A model generated the notes under the pieces. That model was not told the DNA's origin. It saw nothing but the letters and a program-made list of their open reading frames with translations, and made no database searches. A DNA stretch of 48,086 nucleotides from Frankia sp. AiPa1 (GTDB lineage Bacteria; Actinomycetota; Actinomycetes; Frankiales; Frankiaceae). Positions 32,384-40,610 of the stretch are shown in pieces. The position numbers were made by a program, and so were the translations under genes. How positions within the stretch are numbered: position 1 is the stretch's first letter; each line of letters starts with the position of its first letter. The stretch spans positions 1 to 48,086 of the forward strand of contig NZ_JALKFZ020000171.1 in the NCBI RefSeq assembly GCF_023243075.1, read 5' to 3'.

Positions 32384-32464
32384 CTGCGGGCCTCTCTGCG
32401 GGTGTTTCGCTCCGTGCACGTCGTATGCGGGTAGGTCGTATGCGGACAGGTCTCGGCGAGACTA

Positions 32465-32482
32465 GCTCAGTGATCGCTCACT
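32465..32482 (+). promoter_or_regulatory. Operator-like palindrome upstream of alcohol dehydrogenase
   Basis: GCTCAGTGATCGCTCACT matches 14 of 18 consensus positions and is 81 bp upstream of the ADH start. Confidence 0.58.
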
Positions 32483-32626
32483 TCTCAAGAGATGCCTGGA
32501 TCCCGGCACGGTCCACCCGCGCCCGACCGACCGACCGCGGCCGCACCTCGCCGACGGTGGCGCGACGCGGTACGCAGGCCCGTCCGTCGCGGTCTGCCAC
32601 ACGCGGGCTGCTCGCCCCCCGTTGAA

Positions 32627-32644
32627 AGTAGGTAATTACTCCGC
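32627..32644 (+). promoter_or_regulatory. Weak operator-like site upstream of SDR
   Basis: AGTAGGTAATTACTCCGC, only 11 of 18 matches, with its own symmetric core GTAATTAC. It is 77 bp upstream of the SDR start. It may be a diverged operator or a chance match. Confidence 0.3.
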
Positions 32645-32721
32645 TGGTGTTAGAATGAGCCCTCGCCGGTGGTGCCGGCGTCGACCCAGCCGGGGCGCGC
32701 CGATCGACCGGAGCGCCGACC

Positions 32722-33570
32722 GTGCAGGTCGACCAAGCAGATCGTGAGGATCTCGTGGGATCACTGGATGGCCGCACAGCGATCATCACCGGTGCGAGCC
32801 GCGGCATCGGTCAGCACATCGCCGAGCTGTTCGCGGCCGAGGGCGCGACGGTCGCTCTCGTCGCGCGGACCCTGACCGCCGGCACCTCACGGCTGCCCGG
32901 CTCGATCGCGGAGGTGGTGGAGCGGATCCACGCCAAGGGCGGCCAGGCCGTCGGAGTGCAGGCCGACCTCACCGTGCCGGACGAGGTCGAGACCATCGTC
33001 TCCCGGGTGGAGGCCGAGGTCGGGCCGATCGACACCCTGGTCAACAACGCGGGCGTCAACTTCTACGGACCGGCGCTGGAGGTCACCCCCCGGCGCTACG
33101 GGTTGATGTTCCAGATGATGGTGCACACTCCGTTCCGGCTCTGCCAGCTGGTGACGCCCGGGATGGTCGAGCGCGGCCGCGGCTGGATCCTCAACATCAC
33201 CTCGAAACAGGCGCGGCATCCACTGGGACCGCCCTACCCGGAGTGGTCGCGTGACGGCTGCGTACCCTATGGCATGTGCAAGTCCGCCATCGACCGGCTC
33301 AGCACTGGCCTCGCGGCCGAGCTTGAGGGCACCGGAGTGAGCGTCAACGCACTTGGTACCGCGGGCCTGGTCATGACGCCGGGCGTCGCCGTGGTCTCCC
33401 CGCATACTCCCGACAGCGCCCCGGTGGAGCCCGACGACGCGATGGCGCAGGCAGCCCTCGTGCTGTGCGGTGGCCAGCCCGGCAGCATCACCGGGCGGAT
33501 CGCCTACAGCATGGAGCTGCTGGGCCGGCCCTTCCCGGACGGGCCCTGGGCGCTGTCCGCCACGTTCTGA
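32722..33570 (+). CDS. Short-chain dehydrogenase/reductase
   Basis: A 282-residue SDR. TGASRGIG at 23-30, LVNNAG at 106-111, catalytic Ser161, Tyr183 and Lys187 in YGMCK. VARTLTAG after strand 2 suggests NADP(H). The insertion RHPLGPPYPEWSRDG before the catalytic Tyr is longer than in standard SDRs and could shape a bulky-substrate pocket. The GTG at 32722 follows CCGGAGCG; an in-frame start nearer SLDGRTA cannot be excluded. The ferredoxin gene lies 123 bp downstream in the same direction. Confidence 0.9.
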   Translation: MQVDQADREDLVGSLDGRTAIITGASRGIGQHIAELFAAEGATVALVARTLTAGTSRLPGSIAEVVERIHAKGGQAVGVQADLTVPDEVETIVSRVEAEVGPIDTLVNNAGVNFYGPALEVTPRRYGLMFQMMVHTPFRLCQLVTPGMVERGRGWILNITSKQARHPLGPPYPEWSRDGCVPYGMCKSAIDRLSTGLAAELEGTGVSVNALGTAGLVMTPGVAVVSPHTPDSAPVEPDDAMAQAALVLCGGQPGSITGRIAYSMELLGRPFPDGPWALSATF

Positions 33571-33639
33571 GCTCGCCGCCCGCGGCTCCCCCGCGGCCGA
33601 GAACCGGCGCGATGCCAGGCGGCTCCCGTCCACAACCAG

Positions 33640-33665
33640 GACACGACGACCAAGACACGACGACC
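33640..33665. repeat. 12-bp direct repeat upstream of ferredoxin
   Basis: GACACGACGACC occurs twice, two bases apart, in the spacer between the SDR and the ferredoxin gene. Confidence 0.85.
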
Positions 33666-33693
33666 GTGACACCACCGAGAGAGGGGCAAGCAC

Positions 33694-33882
33694 GTGAAGG
33701 CCTTAGTCGACCCGGACCTCTGTCAGGGGCACGCCCGGTGCTGGGAGATCTGCCCAGAGGTCTTCTCGCTCGATGACGAGGGGCACGGGTTCGTGGCTGT
33801 CCCGGACGTCGAGCCGGGACACGAAGAAAAGGTCAAGGAAGCCGCCGACAACTGCCCCGAACGCGCCATCGTCCTCGCCTGA
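33694..33882 (+). CDS. Small ferredoxin with CxxHxxC motif
   Basis: A 62-residue ferredoxin with Cys10-x2-His13-x2-Cys16-x3-Cys20-Pro and Cys54-Pro. Histidine replaces the second cysteine of a standard [4Fe-4S] site; in actinobacterial P450 partners such residues give a [3Fe-4S] or an unusual [4Fe-4S] cluster. It would carry electrons from a ferredoxin reductase (not encoded in the window) to the P450s at 29559-30887 and 40607-41851, or to the Rieske enzyme. The acidic surface (EVFSLDDEG, DVEPGHEE) fits docking to a P450. The GTG start at 33694 has GAGAGGGG upstream. Confidence 0.95.
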   Translation: MKALVDPDLCQGHARCWEICPEVFSLDDEGHGFVAVPDVEPGHEEKVKEAADNCPERAIVLA

Positions 33883-33933
33883 GAACGGAAAGCCCCTGCC
33901 GTTTCGAGCTTGACGTCAAGATCCGGAGAAGGT

Positions 33934-33951
33934 GGCTAGCGTACACTCACT
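33934..33951 (+). promoter_or_regulatory. Operator-like palindrome upstream of tetR
   Basis: GGCTAGCGTACACTCACT, 15 of 18 consensus matches, ending 32 bp before the TetR start. It suggests autoregulation and links this TetR to the other sites. Confidence 0.66.
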
Positions 33952-33983
33952 TAGGCTGCGGACCATGGTGGCCTGGAGGATCG

Positions 33984-34658
33984 ATGACAGAGCACGTGGT
34001 TCGTTCTTCCGCATCCGAGCCCCCGCCCCGGCAACGCCGGCTCACCGCCGAGGCGCGTAAGACCTCCATCCTGGCGGCCGCCCGGCAGGCGTTCATTGAG
34101 AATGGCGATGTGGCCGGCACGACAATCAAACAGATCGCCGAACACGGCGGGATCAGCGAAGGAGTGATCTACCGCCACTTCGAGAGCAAGGACCAGCTGT
34201 TCTACGAGGCCATCGTCGAACCGTTGCGGCAGGCGGTGGACGACCTGGTCGCCGCGACCAAGGTCGTGGATCTCGATGAACCGCTCACTCCCGAGCGCCA
34301 GCTACAGACGTTGAAGGGCCTGTACCGCCAGCTCATCTCGACGCTGGAGGAGATCCTCCCCCTGCTGGGCCTCGTGCTCTTCGGCGACCCCCGGGTCGCG
34401 CGCCGGTTCTACCGCTCGCACTTCACGGTGGCGATGGACCGTCTCGCCGAGGCCTGGCGCGAGGTGGAGGATCGCTACGGATTCGAGTTCGAGTCGCCGG
34501 ACGTCTCCGCCCGCGCCGTGATGGGCACGGCTCTGATCATGGCGCTGGAAAGCCGGCACAACGACCTTTTCAACCGGGACCGCGCCGTCACGCTGGTCAG
34601 CGAGGGCACTGTGAAGGGGTTTTTTCCCACTATCGAACCGACCCGCCGACGGCGGTGA
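33984..34658 (+). CDS. TetR/AcrR-family transcriptional regulator
   Basis: A 224-residue TetR-type repressor. The N-terminal DNA-binding domain shows RKTSILAAARQAFIENG, then helix-turn-helix TTIKQIAEHGGISEGVIYRHF (about 46-66) and the typical SKDQLFYEAI. The C-terminal ligand domain (residues about 85-210) is helical with no recognisable substrate signature. It is the only regulator gene in the window. An operator-like palindrome immediately precedes it, and similar palindromes precede most other operons here, so it is the best candidate for a regulator of the whole island, possibly released by a CoA-thioester or free substrate. ATG at 33984 follows TGGAGGATCG. It is convergent with the ALDH gene at 34816. 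Confidence 0.94.
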   Translation: MTEHVVRSSASEPPPRQRRLTAEARKTSILAAARQAFIENGDVAGTTIKQIAEHGGISEGVIYRHFESKDQLFYEAIVEPLRQAVDDLVAATKVVDLDEPLTPERQLQTLKGLYRQLISTLEEILPLLGLVLFGDPRVARRFYRSHFTVAMDRLAEAWREVEDRYGFEFESPDVSARAVMGTALIMALESRHNDLFNRDRAVTLVSEGTVKGFFPTIEPTRRRR

Positions 34659-34674
34659 CCGGAGCCGGCCGGCT

Positions 34675-34694
34675 GGCGGGCCGATCGGCCCGCC
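34675..34694. terminator. Perfect 20-bp palindrome between convergent genes
   Basis: GGCGGGCCGATCGGCCCGCC is a perfect inverted repeat 17 bp past the tetR stop and 122 bp before the ALDH stop on the opposite strand. It probably acts as a bidirectional terminator; there is no T-tract. Confidence 0.65.
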
Positions 34695-34778
34695 GTTCAG
34701 GTTATGGAAAGATTCATCACCCCGGCCGCCAGGTCCACCCGCCGCCGCATTAGCCAGCGGATCTGTCCGTACGCTGAT

Positions 34779-34810
34779 TTTCCGGGCAGATCAGTTTCCG
34801 GGCAGATCAG
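34779..34810. repeat. 16-bp tandem repeat, two perfect copies
   Basis: TTTCCGGGCAGATCAG twice, head to tail, ending five bases before the ALDH stop codon (minus strand). Confidence 0.95.
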
Positions 34811-34815
34811 ACCGC

Positions 34816-36192
34816 TCAACCCACCCAGATGGTCTTCTGGTTACAGAACTCCCGGATGCCGATCGCGCTGAGCTCGCGGCCGTAACCCGAGCGGCGCACG
34901 CCACCGAACGGCAACTGCGGGTGAGAGGCCGTCATGCCGTTGAGAAAGACGGCGCCGGCGACCAGCTCGTCGGCGAAACGCTCCTGCTCGTCCGGGTCGG
35001 TGGTCCAGGCGTTCGAGCCGAGACCGAAGGAGGTGGCGTTGGCGACCGCCAGGGCGGCGTCGAGGTCGGGCACCCGGTAGAGCGTGGCGAGCGGGCCGAA
35101 CGCCTCCTCGAGATGCAGCCGCATGGCGGGGGTCACGTCCGCCACGGCCGTCGGCGGGAAGAACCAGCCAGGGCCGTCCGGAGACGTCCCGCCGCAGAGC
35201 ACGGTGGCGCCCTTGGCGACCGCGTCGGCGAGCAGTTCCTCCAGGTCGACGCGCCCCTGCTCGGTGGCGATCGGCCCGATGTCGGTGCCCTCGACCATCG
35301 GATCGCCGACCGTCAACGCCGCCAGCCGCTCGGTGAACAGCCGGGTGAACTCGTCGTACACGTCCTCGTGGATGATGAAACGCTTGGCGGCGATGCAGGA
35401 CTGGCCGTTGTTCTGGCATCGGGCCGTCACCGCCACCGCGGCAGCCCGCTCCAGGTCGGCGGACGGCATGACGACGAACGGGTCACTGCCGCCGAGCTCC
35501 AGCACCGTCTTCTTGATCTCGTCGCCGCAGATCGACGCGACCGACTGGCCGGCCGGTTCGCTGCCGGTGACGGTGGCGGCGGCGACCCGCGGGTCACGCA
35601 GCACCGACTCCACCTGGCCCGCGCTGATCAGCAGAGTCTGGAAGGCACCGGCCGGGAACCCGGCCCGCAGAAACAGATCCTCCAGGTAGAGCGCGCACTG
35701 CGGCACGTTCGAGGCATGCTTGAGCAGGCCGACGTTGCCCGCCATCAGCGCGGGCGCCGCGAACCGCATCACCTGCCACAACGGGAAGTTCCACGGCATC
35801 ACGGCGAGTACGGCGCCGATCGGCTGATAACGGACCAACGCCCGGCTCGCGCCAACGTCGGACGGCTCGGCGATCGGCTCGTCGGCGAGGAACCCCGCCG
35901 CCCGATCGGCGTAGAAGCGCATCCCCGCGGCGCACTTGGCCGCCTCGGCCTGCGCGGAGGCAAGGGTCTTGCCCATCTCGGAGGTCATCGTCACCGCGAT
36001 GTCGCGCCGTTCGGCATCGAGCAGGTCCGCCGCCGCGCGCATCAGCGCGGCCCGCTCGGCGAACGTGGTGCGCCGCCAGGTCGAGAACGTCGCCGCCGCG
36101 CGGGCGAGCCGGCGCTCGATCTCCTCGGCGGACAGCGGGTCGAAGCTCTTCAGGACGGCCCCGGTCGCCGGGTTGACGCTTGCGATCGCCAT
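34816..36192 (-). CDS. Aldehyde dehydrogenase, succinate-semialdehyde dehydrogenase-like
   Basis: A 458-residue ALDH of the GabD1-like branch: AIASVNPATGAVLKSFDPLS start, catalytic Cys266 in NNGQSCIAAKR, Glu232 in LELGGSDPF, VMPWNFPLWQV, and C-terminal LPFGGVRRSGYGREL. The family oxidises succinate semialdehyde and other short or medium aldehydes using NAD(P)+. The frame is open upstream only inside the thiolase gene. The ATG at 36192 begins one base after the thiolase stop (TGACATG), so it is translationally coupled to it. It may oxidise a short aldehyde released by pathway cleavage. Confidence 0.93.
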   Translation of the reverse strand: MAIASVNPATGAVLKSFDPLSAEEIERRLARAAATFSTWRRTTFAERAALMRAAADLLDAERRDIAVTMTSEMGKTLASAQAEAAKCAAGMRFYADRAAGFLADEPIAEPSDVGASRALVRYQPIGAVLAVMPWNFPLWQVMRFAAPALMAGNVGLLKHASNVPQCALYLEDLFLRAGFPAGAFQTLLISAGQVESVLRDPRVAAATVTGSEPAGQSVASICGDEIKKTVLELGGSDPFVVMPSADLERAAAVAVTARCQNNGQSCIAAKRFIIHEDVYDEFTRLFTERLAALTVGDPMVEGTDIGPIATEQGRVDLEELLADAVAKGATVLCGGTSPDGPGWFFPPTAVADVTPAMRLHLEEAFGPLATLYRVPDLDAALAVANATSFGLGSNAWTTDPDEQERFADELVAGAVFLNGMTASHPQLPFGGVRRSGYGRELSAIGIREFCNQKTIWVG

Positions 36193-36193
36193 G

Positions 36194-37348
36194 TCAGAGC
36201 AGCTCCAGGATCGTGGCGTTGGCCTGGCCGCCACCCTCGCACATGGTCTGCAGTCCGTAGCGGATCCCGTGGTCGCGCATGTGGTAGATCATCGTCGTCA
36301 TCAGCCGGGTACCGGAGCCGCCGAGCGGATGGCCGAGCGCGATCGCGCCCCCGTTGGGGTTCATCGCCTTCGGATCGGCGCCGATGTCGGCCAGCCAGGC
36401 GAGCGGGACCGAGGCGAATGCCTCGTTGACCTCGAACACGCCGATCTCGTCGAGCCGCAGCCCGGACCTCGCCAGCGCCTTCTGGGTCGCCGGGATCGGC
36501 GCCGTCAGCATGATCACCGGGTCGGTCCCGGCGACCGTCGCCGTGTGCACCCGGGCCAGCGGGGTCAGCCCCAGCTCCGCGGCCTTCTCACTGGTCGTCA
36601 GCAGCAGCGCGGACGAACCGTCGGAGATCTGGGAGGAGTTCGCCGCGGTGATCACTCCCCCGTCCTCCACCGAGCGGAACACCGTCCTGAGCCCCGCCAG
36701 GCCCTCCACCGTGCCCCCGCGGCGGATGCCCTCGTCCCGGCTCACCACCGTGCCGTCGGCCAGGGTGACCGGCGCGATCTGCGCGTCGAACTGCCCGGAA
36801 TCCTGCGCCGCGGCCGCCTTCTCGTGCGAGGCGACCGCGAACTCGTCCAGGCGGGTCCGCGACAGCCCCCACCTCTGCGCGATCATCTCGGCGCCGACGC
36901 CCTGGTTGGGGAACACGCCGTCATAGCGGGCCAGGTAGCGCTCGCCGAACGGCACCTTGTCCTGCAGGGACGATCCCATCGGCACCCGGGACATCGACTC
37001 GACACCACCGGCGATGACCACATCGTAGTGCCCGGCGATGAGCCCCGCGGCGGCGAAGTGCACCGACTGCTGGGAGGATCCGCACTGCCGGTCGATGGTC
37101 ACACCGGCGACGGTCTCGGGAAAGCCGGCGCCGAGCGCGGCGTTGCGGCCGATGTCGAACGTCTGCTCGCCCACCTGCCCGACGCAGCCCCACACCACGT
37201 CCTCCACCAGCGCCGGGTCCACCCCGGCGCGCTCGACGAGGCGGCTCAGCACATGGGCCGACAGGTCCGTCGGGTGCACGCCCGACAGGCCGCCGTTACG
37301 CTTGCCGACCGGCGTCCGGACAGCTTCCACGATCACCGCGTCACGCAT
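36194..37348 (-). CDS. Thiolase (acetyl-CoA acetyltransferase family)
   Basis: A 384-residue thiolase with nucleophilic Cys89 (DRQCGSSQQS), NEAFA, GHPLGGSGTR with the catalytic His, and the second Cys in MCEGGGQAN. Thiolases of this type cleave 3-ketoacyl-CoA with CoA to release acetyl- or propionyl-CoA. Unlike the Ltp2-like protein at 14389-15576, this one has a full catalytic set. ATG at 37348 is preceded by GGAG at eight bases; an 18-codon upstream extension (from 37402) has no family similarity. An operator-like site lies at 37484-37501, and the downstream ALDH is separated by one base. Confidence 0.94.
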   Translation of the reverse strand: MRDAVIVEAVRTPVGKRNGGLSGVHPTDLSAHVLSRLVERAGVDPALVEDVVWGCVGQVGEQTFDIGRNAALGAGFPETVAGVTIDRQCGSSQQSVHFAAAGLIAGHYDVVIAGGVESMSRVPMGSSLQDKVPFGERYLARYDGVFPNQGVGAEMIAQRWGLSRTRLDEFAVASHEKAAAAQDSGQFDAQIAPVTLADGTVVSRDEGIRRGGTVEGLAGLRTVFRSVEDGGVITAANSSQISDGSSALLLTTSEKAAELGLTPLARVHTATVAGTDPVIMLTAPIPATQKALARSGLRLDEIGVFEVNEAFASVPLAWLADIGADPKAMNPNGGAIALGHPLGGSGTRLMTTMIYHMRDHGIRYGLQTMCEGGGQANATILELL

Positions 37349-37483
37349 GAGAGGCGCTCCTGGTCTGGATACGGATTCGTCTGTGGGTCGTGGCCCTGCC
37401 ACGACATCGCGGTCGAGGCCACCCGCGCAGACCGCCTGGCGGACAGGGCGTGTCCGCCCCGTTCAGCATGGCCGCCATACATA

Positions 37484-37501
37484 AGTAAACGTACACTCTC
37501 T
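37484..37501 (+). promoter_or_regulatory. Operator-like palindrome upstream of thiolase/ALDH operon
   Basis: AGTAAACGTACACTCTCT matches 17 of 18 consensus positions and is 135 bp upstream of the thiolase start. Confidence 0.68.
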
Positions 37502-37990
37502 TGCGCCGACCGGCCATCCGTCCGAGAGCAGAAGCCACCACCCCCACCGCACCCGCCCACCCGGACCCGCCGACTCGCCAGCCCCCGCCCCCTCGCCCCC
37601 CGCCCCACCAACCCGCCACCCACCGACCCGCCCACTCGCTCGCCACCCACTCCCGGCGCACTCATCACCGGACCCCGGCTGTCACCCATCGCAAACACCG
37701 CGACTTGCCCGATTTGTCCGCCCGTGTGGGATGGACGGAGAAGCATGTTCGCTCTACAGGGTTGCGGAGGTCGTTTTATACCGATTCGTCACTGTAGAAG
37801 GAACACGGACCGGCCGGCTACCGGACACATCCCGGCCATTTACCCCTCCCGTCGGACACCAGGCCGGCGCCAGGCCCCGAAGATCGTCACCCACAGCACT
37901 CGGAGCCACTTCGCGTCAACATGCTCCTACGGGGAGTCACGAAGGCGCGTTGCCGATCCGGAAGATAGACAGGCGCGGCAGATATGGGCG

Positions 37991-38013
37991 CGCCAGCCAG
38001 TTGAAGACTGGCG
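37991..38013 (-). terminator. Possible stem-loop downstream of CoA-transferase gene
   Basis: CGCCAG and CTGGCG pair over an 11-nt loop, 27 bp past the stop of the 38040 gene. Short stem, no T-tract; tentative. Confidence 0.35.
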
Positions 38014-38039
38014 GGGAGACAGACCAACGGCGACGGCGG

Positions 38040-40610
38040 CTAGGAACGGGCCTTCGGGCTCGCAGTCGCGAGGACGCCGGCGGCGGCCAGGGCGGCGAGC
38101 CGCTTGGCGTCGAAACCGACGGCGGTCAGCACCTGCGCTGTGTGCTCCCCCAGGCCGGGGATCGCGCGGGGCGCCTCGGCGACCGGAAGCGGCCCGAACC
38201 GCAGTGGGAAACCGGGCTGGTCGAGGCGGCCGCGGGCACCCCAGTCGAACGAGGCAACCGCCCCGAGTTGTCGGGTGACCGGGTCGTCGACGAGGCCCGC
38301 CACGAAGCCGCTGCGGTCGGTCTCGCGCACCGGCTCGACCGGCACGTCGGCGGCGCGCAGCCGGGCCACCCAGACCGCGGCCGGCTCGGCCCGGAACGCG
38401 TCGGCCAGCAGGATCTCGGCCGCCTGCGGCGTGCCGGCCGGGTCGGTCCGCAGCGGCGGAGGATCCCCCGGCAGGCCGGCCACCGGCACCGCCTCGCGCA
38501 GCCGCGTCCAGCTCGCGGTATCGGGAACGGCCAGCGCGAACCAGGCGTCATCGCCGGCCTGGTAGATCCGGTACGCCGCGCCATAGCCGGTCTGCTCGGC
38601 GTCCAGCACCGGACCGGCCACCACCGTGCCGTCAGCCACGAAGGCCCCGGACTTCAGCATCAGGGCGGCACCCAGCAGCGACGCGGTGACCGACTGGCCC
38701 GGGCCTGCACCCCCTCCTGCGCTTGGGCCGGCGCCTGCGGCAAACGTGGCCGCGCCCGTCGCGGGGACGGCCGCACGGCGGCGGGCGTACAGGCCGGCAA
38801 GCACGGCACAGGCCGACAGCCAGCCGCTGGTGACGTCGATCGCCCCCCACACCAGGAAGGTGGGCGGACGCCCGGCACCGCCCTGGGCGGCCTCGACGCC
38901 GGACAACGCCTGCATCAGATGGTCATTGGCGGCCAGTCGGGCCCGGGGGCCGGACGCGCCGAAGCCGCTGGCGTGGCTGTACACGACCGAGGGGTTCGCC
39001 GCGCGCACGGTGGCCTCGCCGTACCCGAGCCGTTCGGCCAGTCCCACCCGCGAGTTGTGATGGACGACGTCGCTCCAGCGGAACAGCCCATTCAGCACCT
39101 CCGCCACGTCGGGGGCCTTCAGGTCCAGCGCGACGGCCCGCTTGCCGCGCTGTCCGGCGGCGAACATCGGCTCCATGTAGCGGTGCACGTCACCGGTGAG
39201 CGGCTCGACCTTGACGACATCGGCGCCCAGTTCCGCCAGGATCTGGGTGGTGATCGGCCCGGCCAGGTAGGCGGACAGGTCGAGTACCCGGACGCCCGCG
39301 AGCAGCCGACCGTCACGGGCCCACCCGGCCGAGGGCGACGCCGACCCGTCGACGGCCCCGGACCCGGACGACGGCGCACCCTCGACGGACCCAGACCCGG
39401 CCGTGGACACCGACGACGATGCGCTGTCGGCAAGCCCGAACGCGGACGATACCGAGCTGTCGTCCGGGCCGGCCCCAGGCGCGACGGCGGACGTGACGGC
39501 AGGGGCGATGGCAGACGCGGGGGCGGGGGCGACGAGTCCGACTCGGCCAAGCGCGGTGACCTGGCCGTGGCGTGGGTCGTCGAAGGTGGAGCTCAGCCCG
39601 ATCTCGCGGACGTGCTCGTCGCGCAGGGCCTCTCCGGGGCGCAGCACCGGCTCGCAGCGGAAGGCGGCCCCGGCGAGGTCCTCGAGCCAGAAGGAGCGGT
39701 CCCGGGTGGCGAACGTCGCGGCCCACCGCTGCCCCCGCTCGGCCATGGTGCCGCTGACCAGGTCGTCGTTGTAGCCCTTCTCGCTGGGCGGCTCGTGCAT
39801 GTGCTCGAGGAACGCCTCGTAGGCGCCCTTGGCGCCGAACCAGAGCTGCAGGTACTCGCCGTCGGCGCACCGGTAGGCAAGGCTTTCCGACGGCCCCTGC
39901 TCCGTCCAGAGCAGAGTGGTCGACGGGGACGGGTGCTCCACCCGTCCGATGATCATCGGGAGGATCGCGCGCAGGCCGTCGGCGAGGGAGGTCTCCGCCC
40001 AGCCGCCGCGCCCGGTCGACTCCCGCTCGTAGAGGCCGGCGAGCGCGCCGACGGTGGCGGCGAGCCCGGCGCCCGCGGCGGCGACGGTGAGGTCGGCGAA
40101 CGTCGGGCCGGACCGGTGGCCACGGATCTGGGTGAGCAGGCCGGTTCGGGCACCGAGAAGCAGTTCCAGGTCGCCTACGGGGCCCCGCGCGTCCCGGCTC
40201 GGCCGGATCCGCACCGCGACCAGACGCGGGTTGTCCCGCAGCAGATCGGGCGCGCCGAGGCCGCGCCGCTCGAGGGTCTCCTCCGGCCCCGCCAAGAACA
40301 CGACATCCGCCGAGCGGGCGAGTTCGGCGACGGTTGCCGGACCGTCCGCGCCGAACTCGTCGACCGCGACGATCTCCTTGCCCCGCTGCCAGACCGTGTC
40401 GAAGGCGATCCCGGCGTCCAGAGTGGAGCGCCGGGCCGACTGCACACGGCACACCCGCGCGCCGAAGTCGCGCAGCAGCGCGCCGGGCAGACCCGCGGCG
40501 AGCCCGGCGCCGACCGCACTGATCCCGAAGGCGACCTCGACGACCCGCAGACCGGCCAGTGGAGCCGACGAGCCGCCGCCGGATGCCGCCTCGCGGCCCG
40601 GGCCGCTCAC
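38040..40610 (-). CDS. Fused double-domain family III CoA-transferase
   Basis: An 856-residue protein with two CaiB/BaiF (family III CoA-transferase) modules. Module 1 (about 15-370) starts APLAGLRVVEVAFGISAVGAGLA and carries GGWAETSLADG and YRCADGEYLQLWFGAKG. A Ser/Ala/Gly-rich linker of roughly 70 residues follows. Module 2 starts AGVRVLDLSAYLAGPITTQILAELGADVVKVEP, the classical start, and has GQSVTASLLGAAL, where the Asp common in VDxS motifs of the family is replaced by Thr. Such enzymes move CoA between acids without ATP or racemise acyl-CoA. The start GTG at 40610 makes a GTGA overlap with the P450 stop; the frame upstream of it runs inside the P450 gene. A paralogue of the same design lies at 43317-45647. 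Confidence 0.9.
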   Translation of the reverse strand: MSGPGREAASGGGSSAPLAGLRVVEVAFGISAVGAGLAAGLPGALLRDFGARVCRVQSARRSTLDAGIAFDTVWQRGKEIVAVDEFGADGPATVAELARSADVVFLAGPEETLERRGLGAPDLLRDNPRLVAVRIRPSRDARGPVGDLELLLGARTGLLTQIRGHRSGPTFADLTVAAAGAGLAATVGALAGLYERESTGRGGWAETSLADGLRAILPMIIGRVEHPSPSTTLLWTEQGPSESLAYRCADGEYLQLWFGAKGAYEAFLEHMHEPPSEKGYNDDLVSGTMAERGQRWAATFATRDRSFWLEDLAGAAFRCEPVLRPGEALRDEHVREIGLSSTFDDPRHGQVTALGRVGLVAPAPASAIAPAVTSAVAPGAGPDDSSVSSAFGLADSASSSVSTAGSGSVEGAPSSGSGAVDGSASPSAGWARDGRLLAGVRVLDLSAYLAGPITTQILAELGADVVKVEPLTGDVHRYMEPMFAAGQRGKRAVALDLKAPDVAEVLNGLFRWSDVVHHNSRVGLAERLGYGEATVRAANPSVVYSHASGFGASGPRARLAANDHLMQALSGVEAAQGGAGRPPTFLVWGAIDVTSGWLSACAVLAGLYARRRAAVPATGAATFAAGAGPSAGGGAGPGQSVTASLLGAALMLKSGAFVADGTVVAGPVLDAEQTGYGAAYRIYQAGDDAWFALAVPDTASWTRLREAVPVAGLPGDPPPLRTDPAGTPQAAEILLADAFRAEPAAVWVARLRAADVPVEPVRETDRSGFVAGLVDDPVTRQLGAVASFDWGARGRLDQPGFPLRFGPLPVAEAPRAIPGLGEHTAQVLTAVGFDAKRLAALAAAGVLATASPKARS

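Larger units (their letters stand above)
32384..32721. other. 338-bp divergent promoter region
   Basis: It lies between the alcohol dehydrogenase (minus) and SDR (plus). It holds one good and one weak operator-like site and a 10-bp direct repeat TCGTATGCGG (32421-32430, 32436-32445). No gene seen. Confidence 0.7.
37349..38039. other. 691-bp intergenic region, C-rich tract and lower-GC segment
   Basis: The longest gene-free stretch here. It contains an operator-like site (37484-37501), a C-rich low-complexity tract (about 37535-37660) and a segment with lower GC and more mixed sequence (about 37700-38000). A plus-strand frame runs through it but has no recognisable similarity. A 6-bp stem hairpin lies at 37991-38013. 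Confidence 0.65.
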
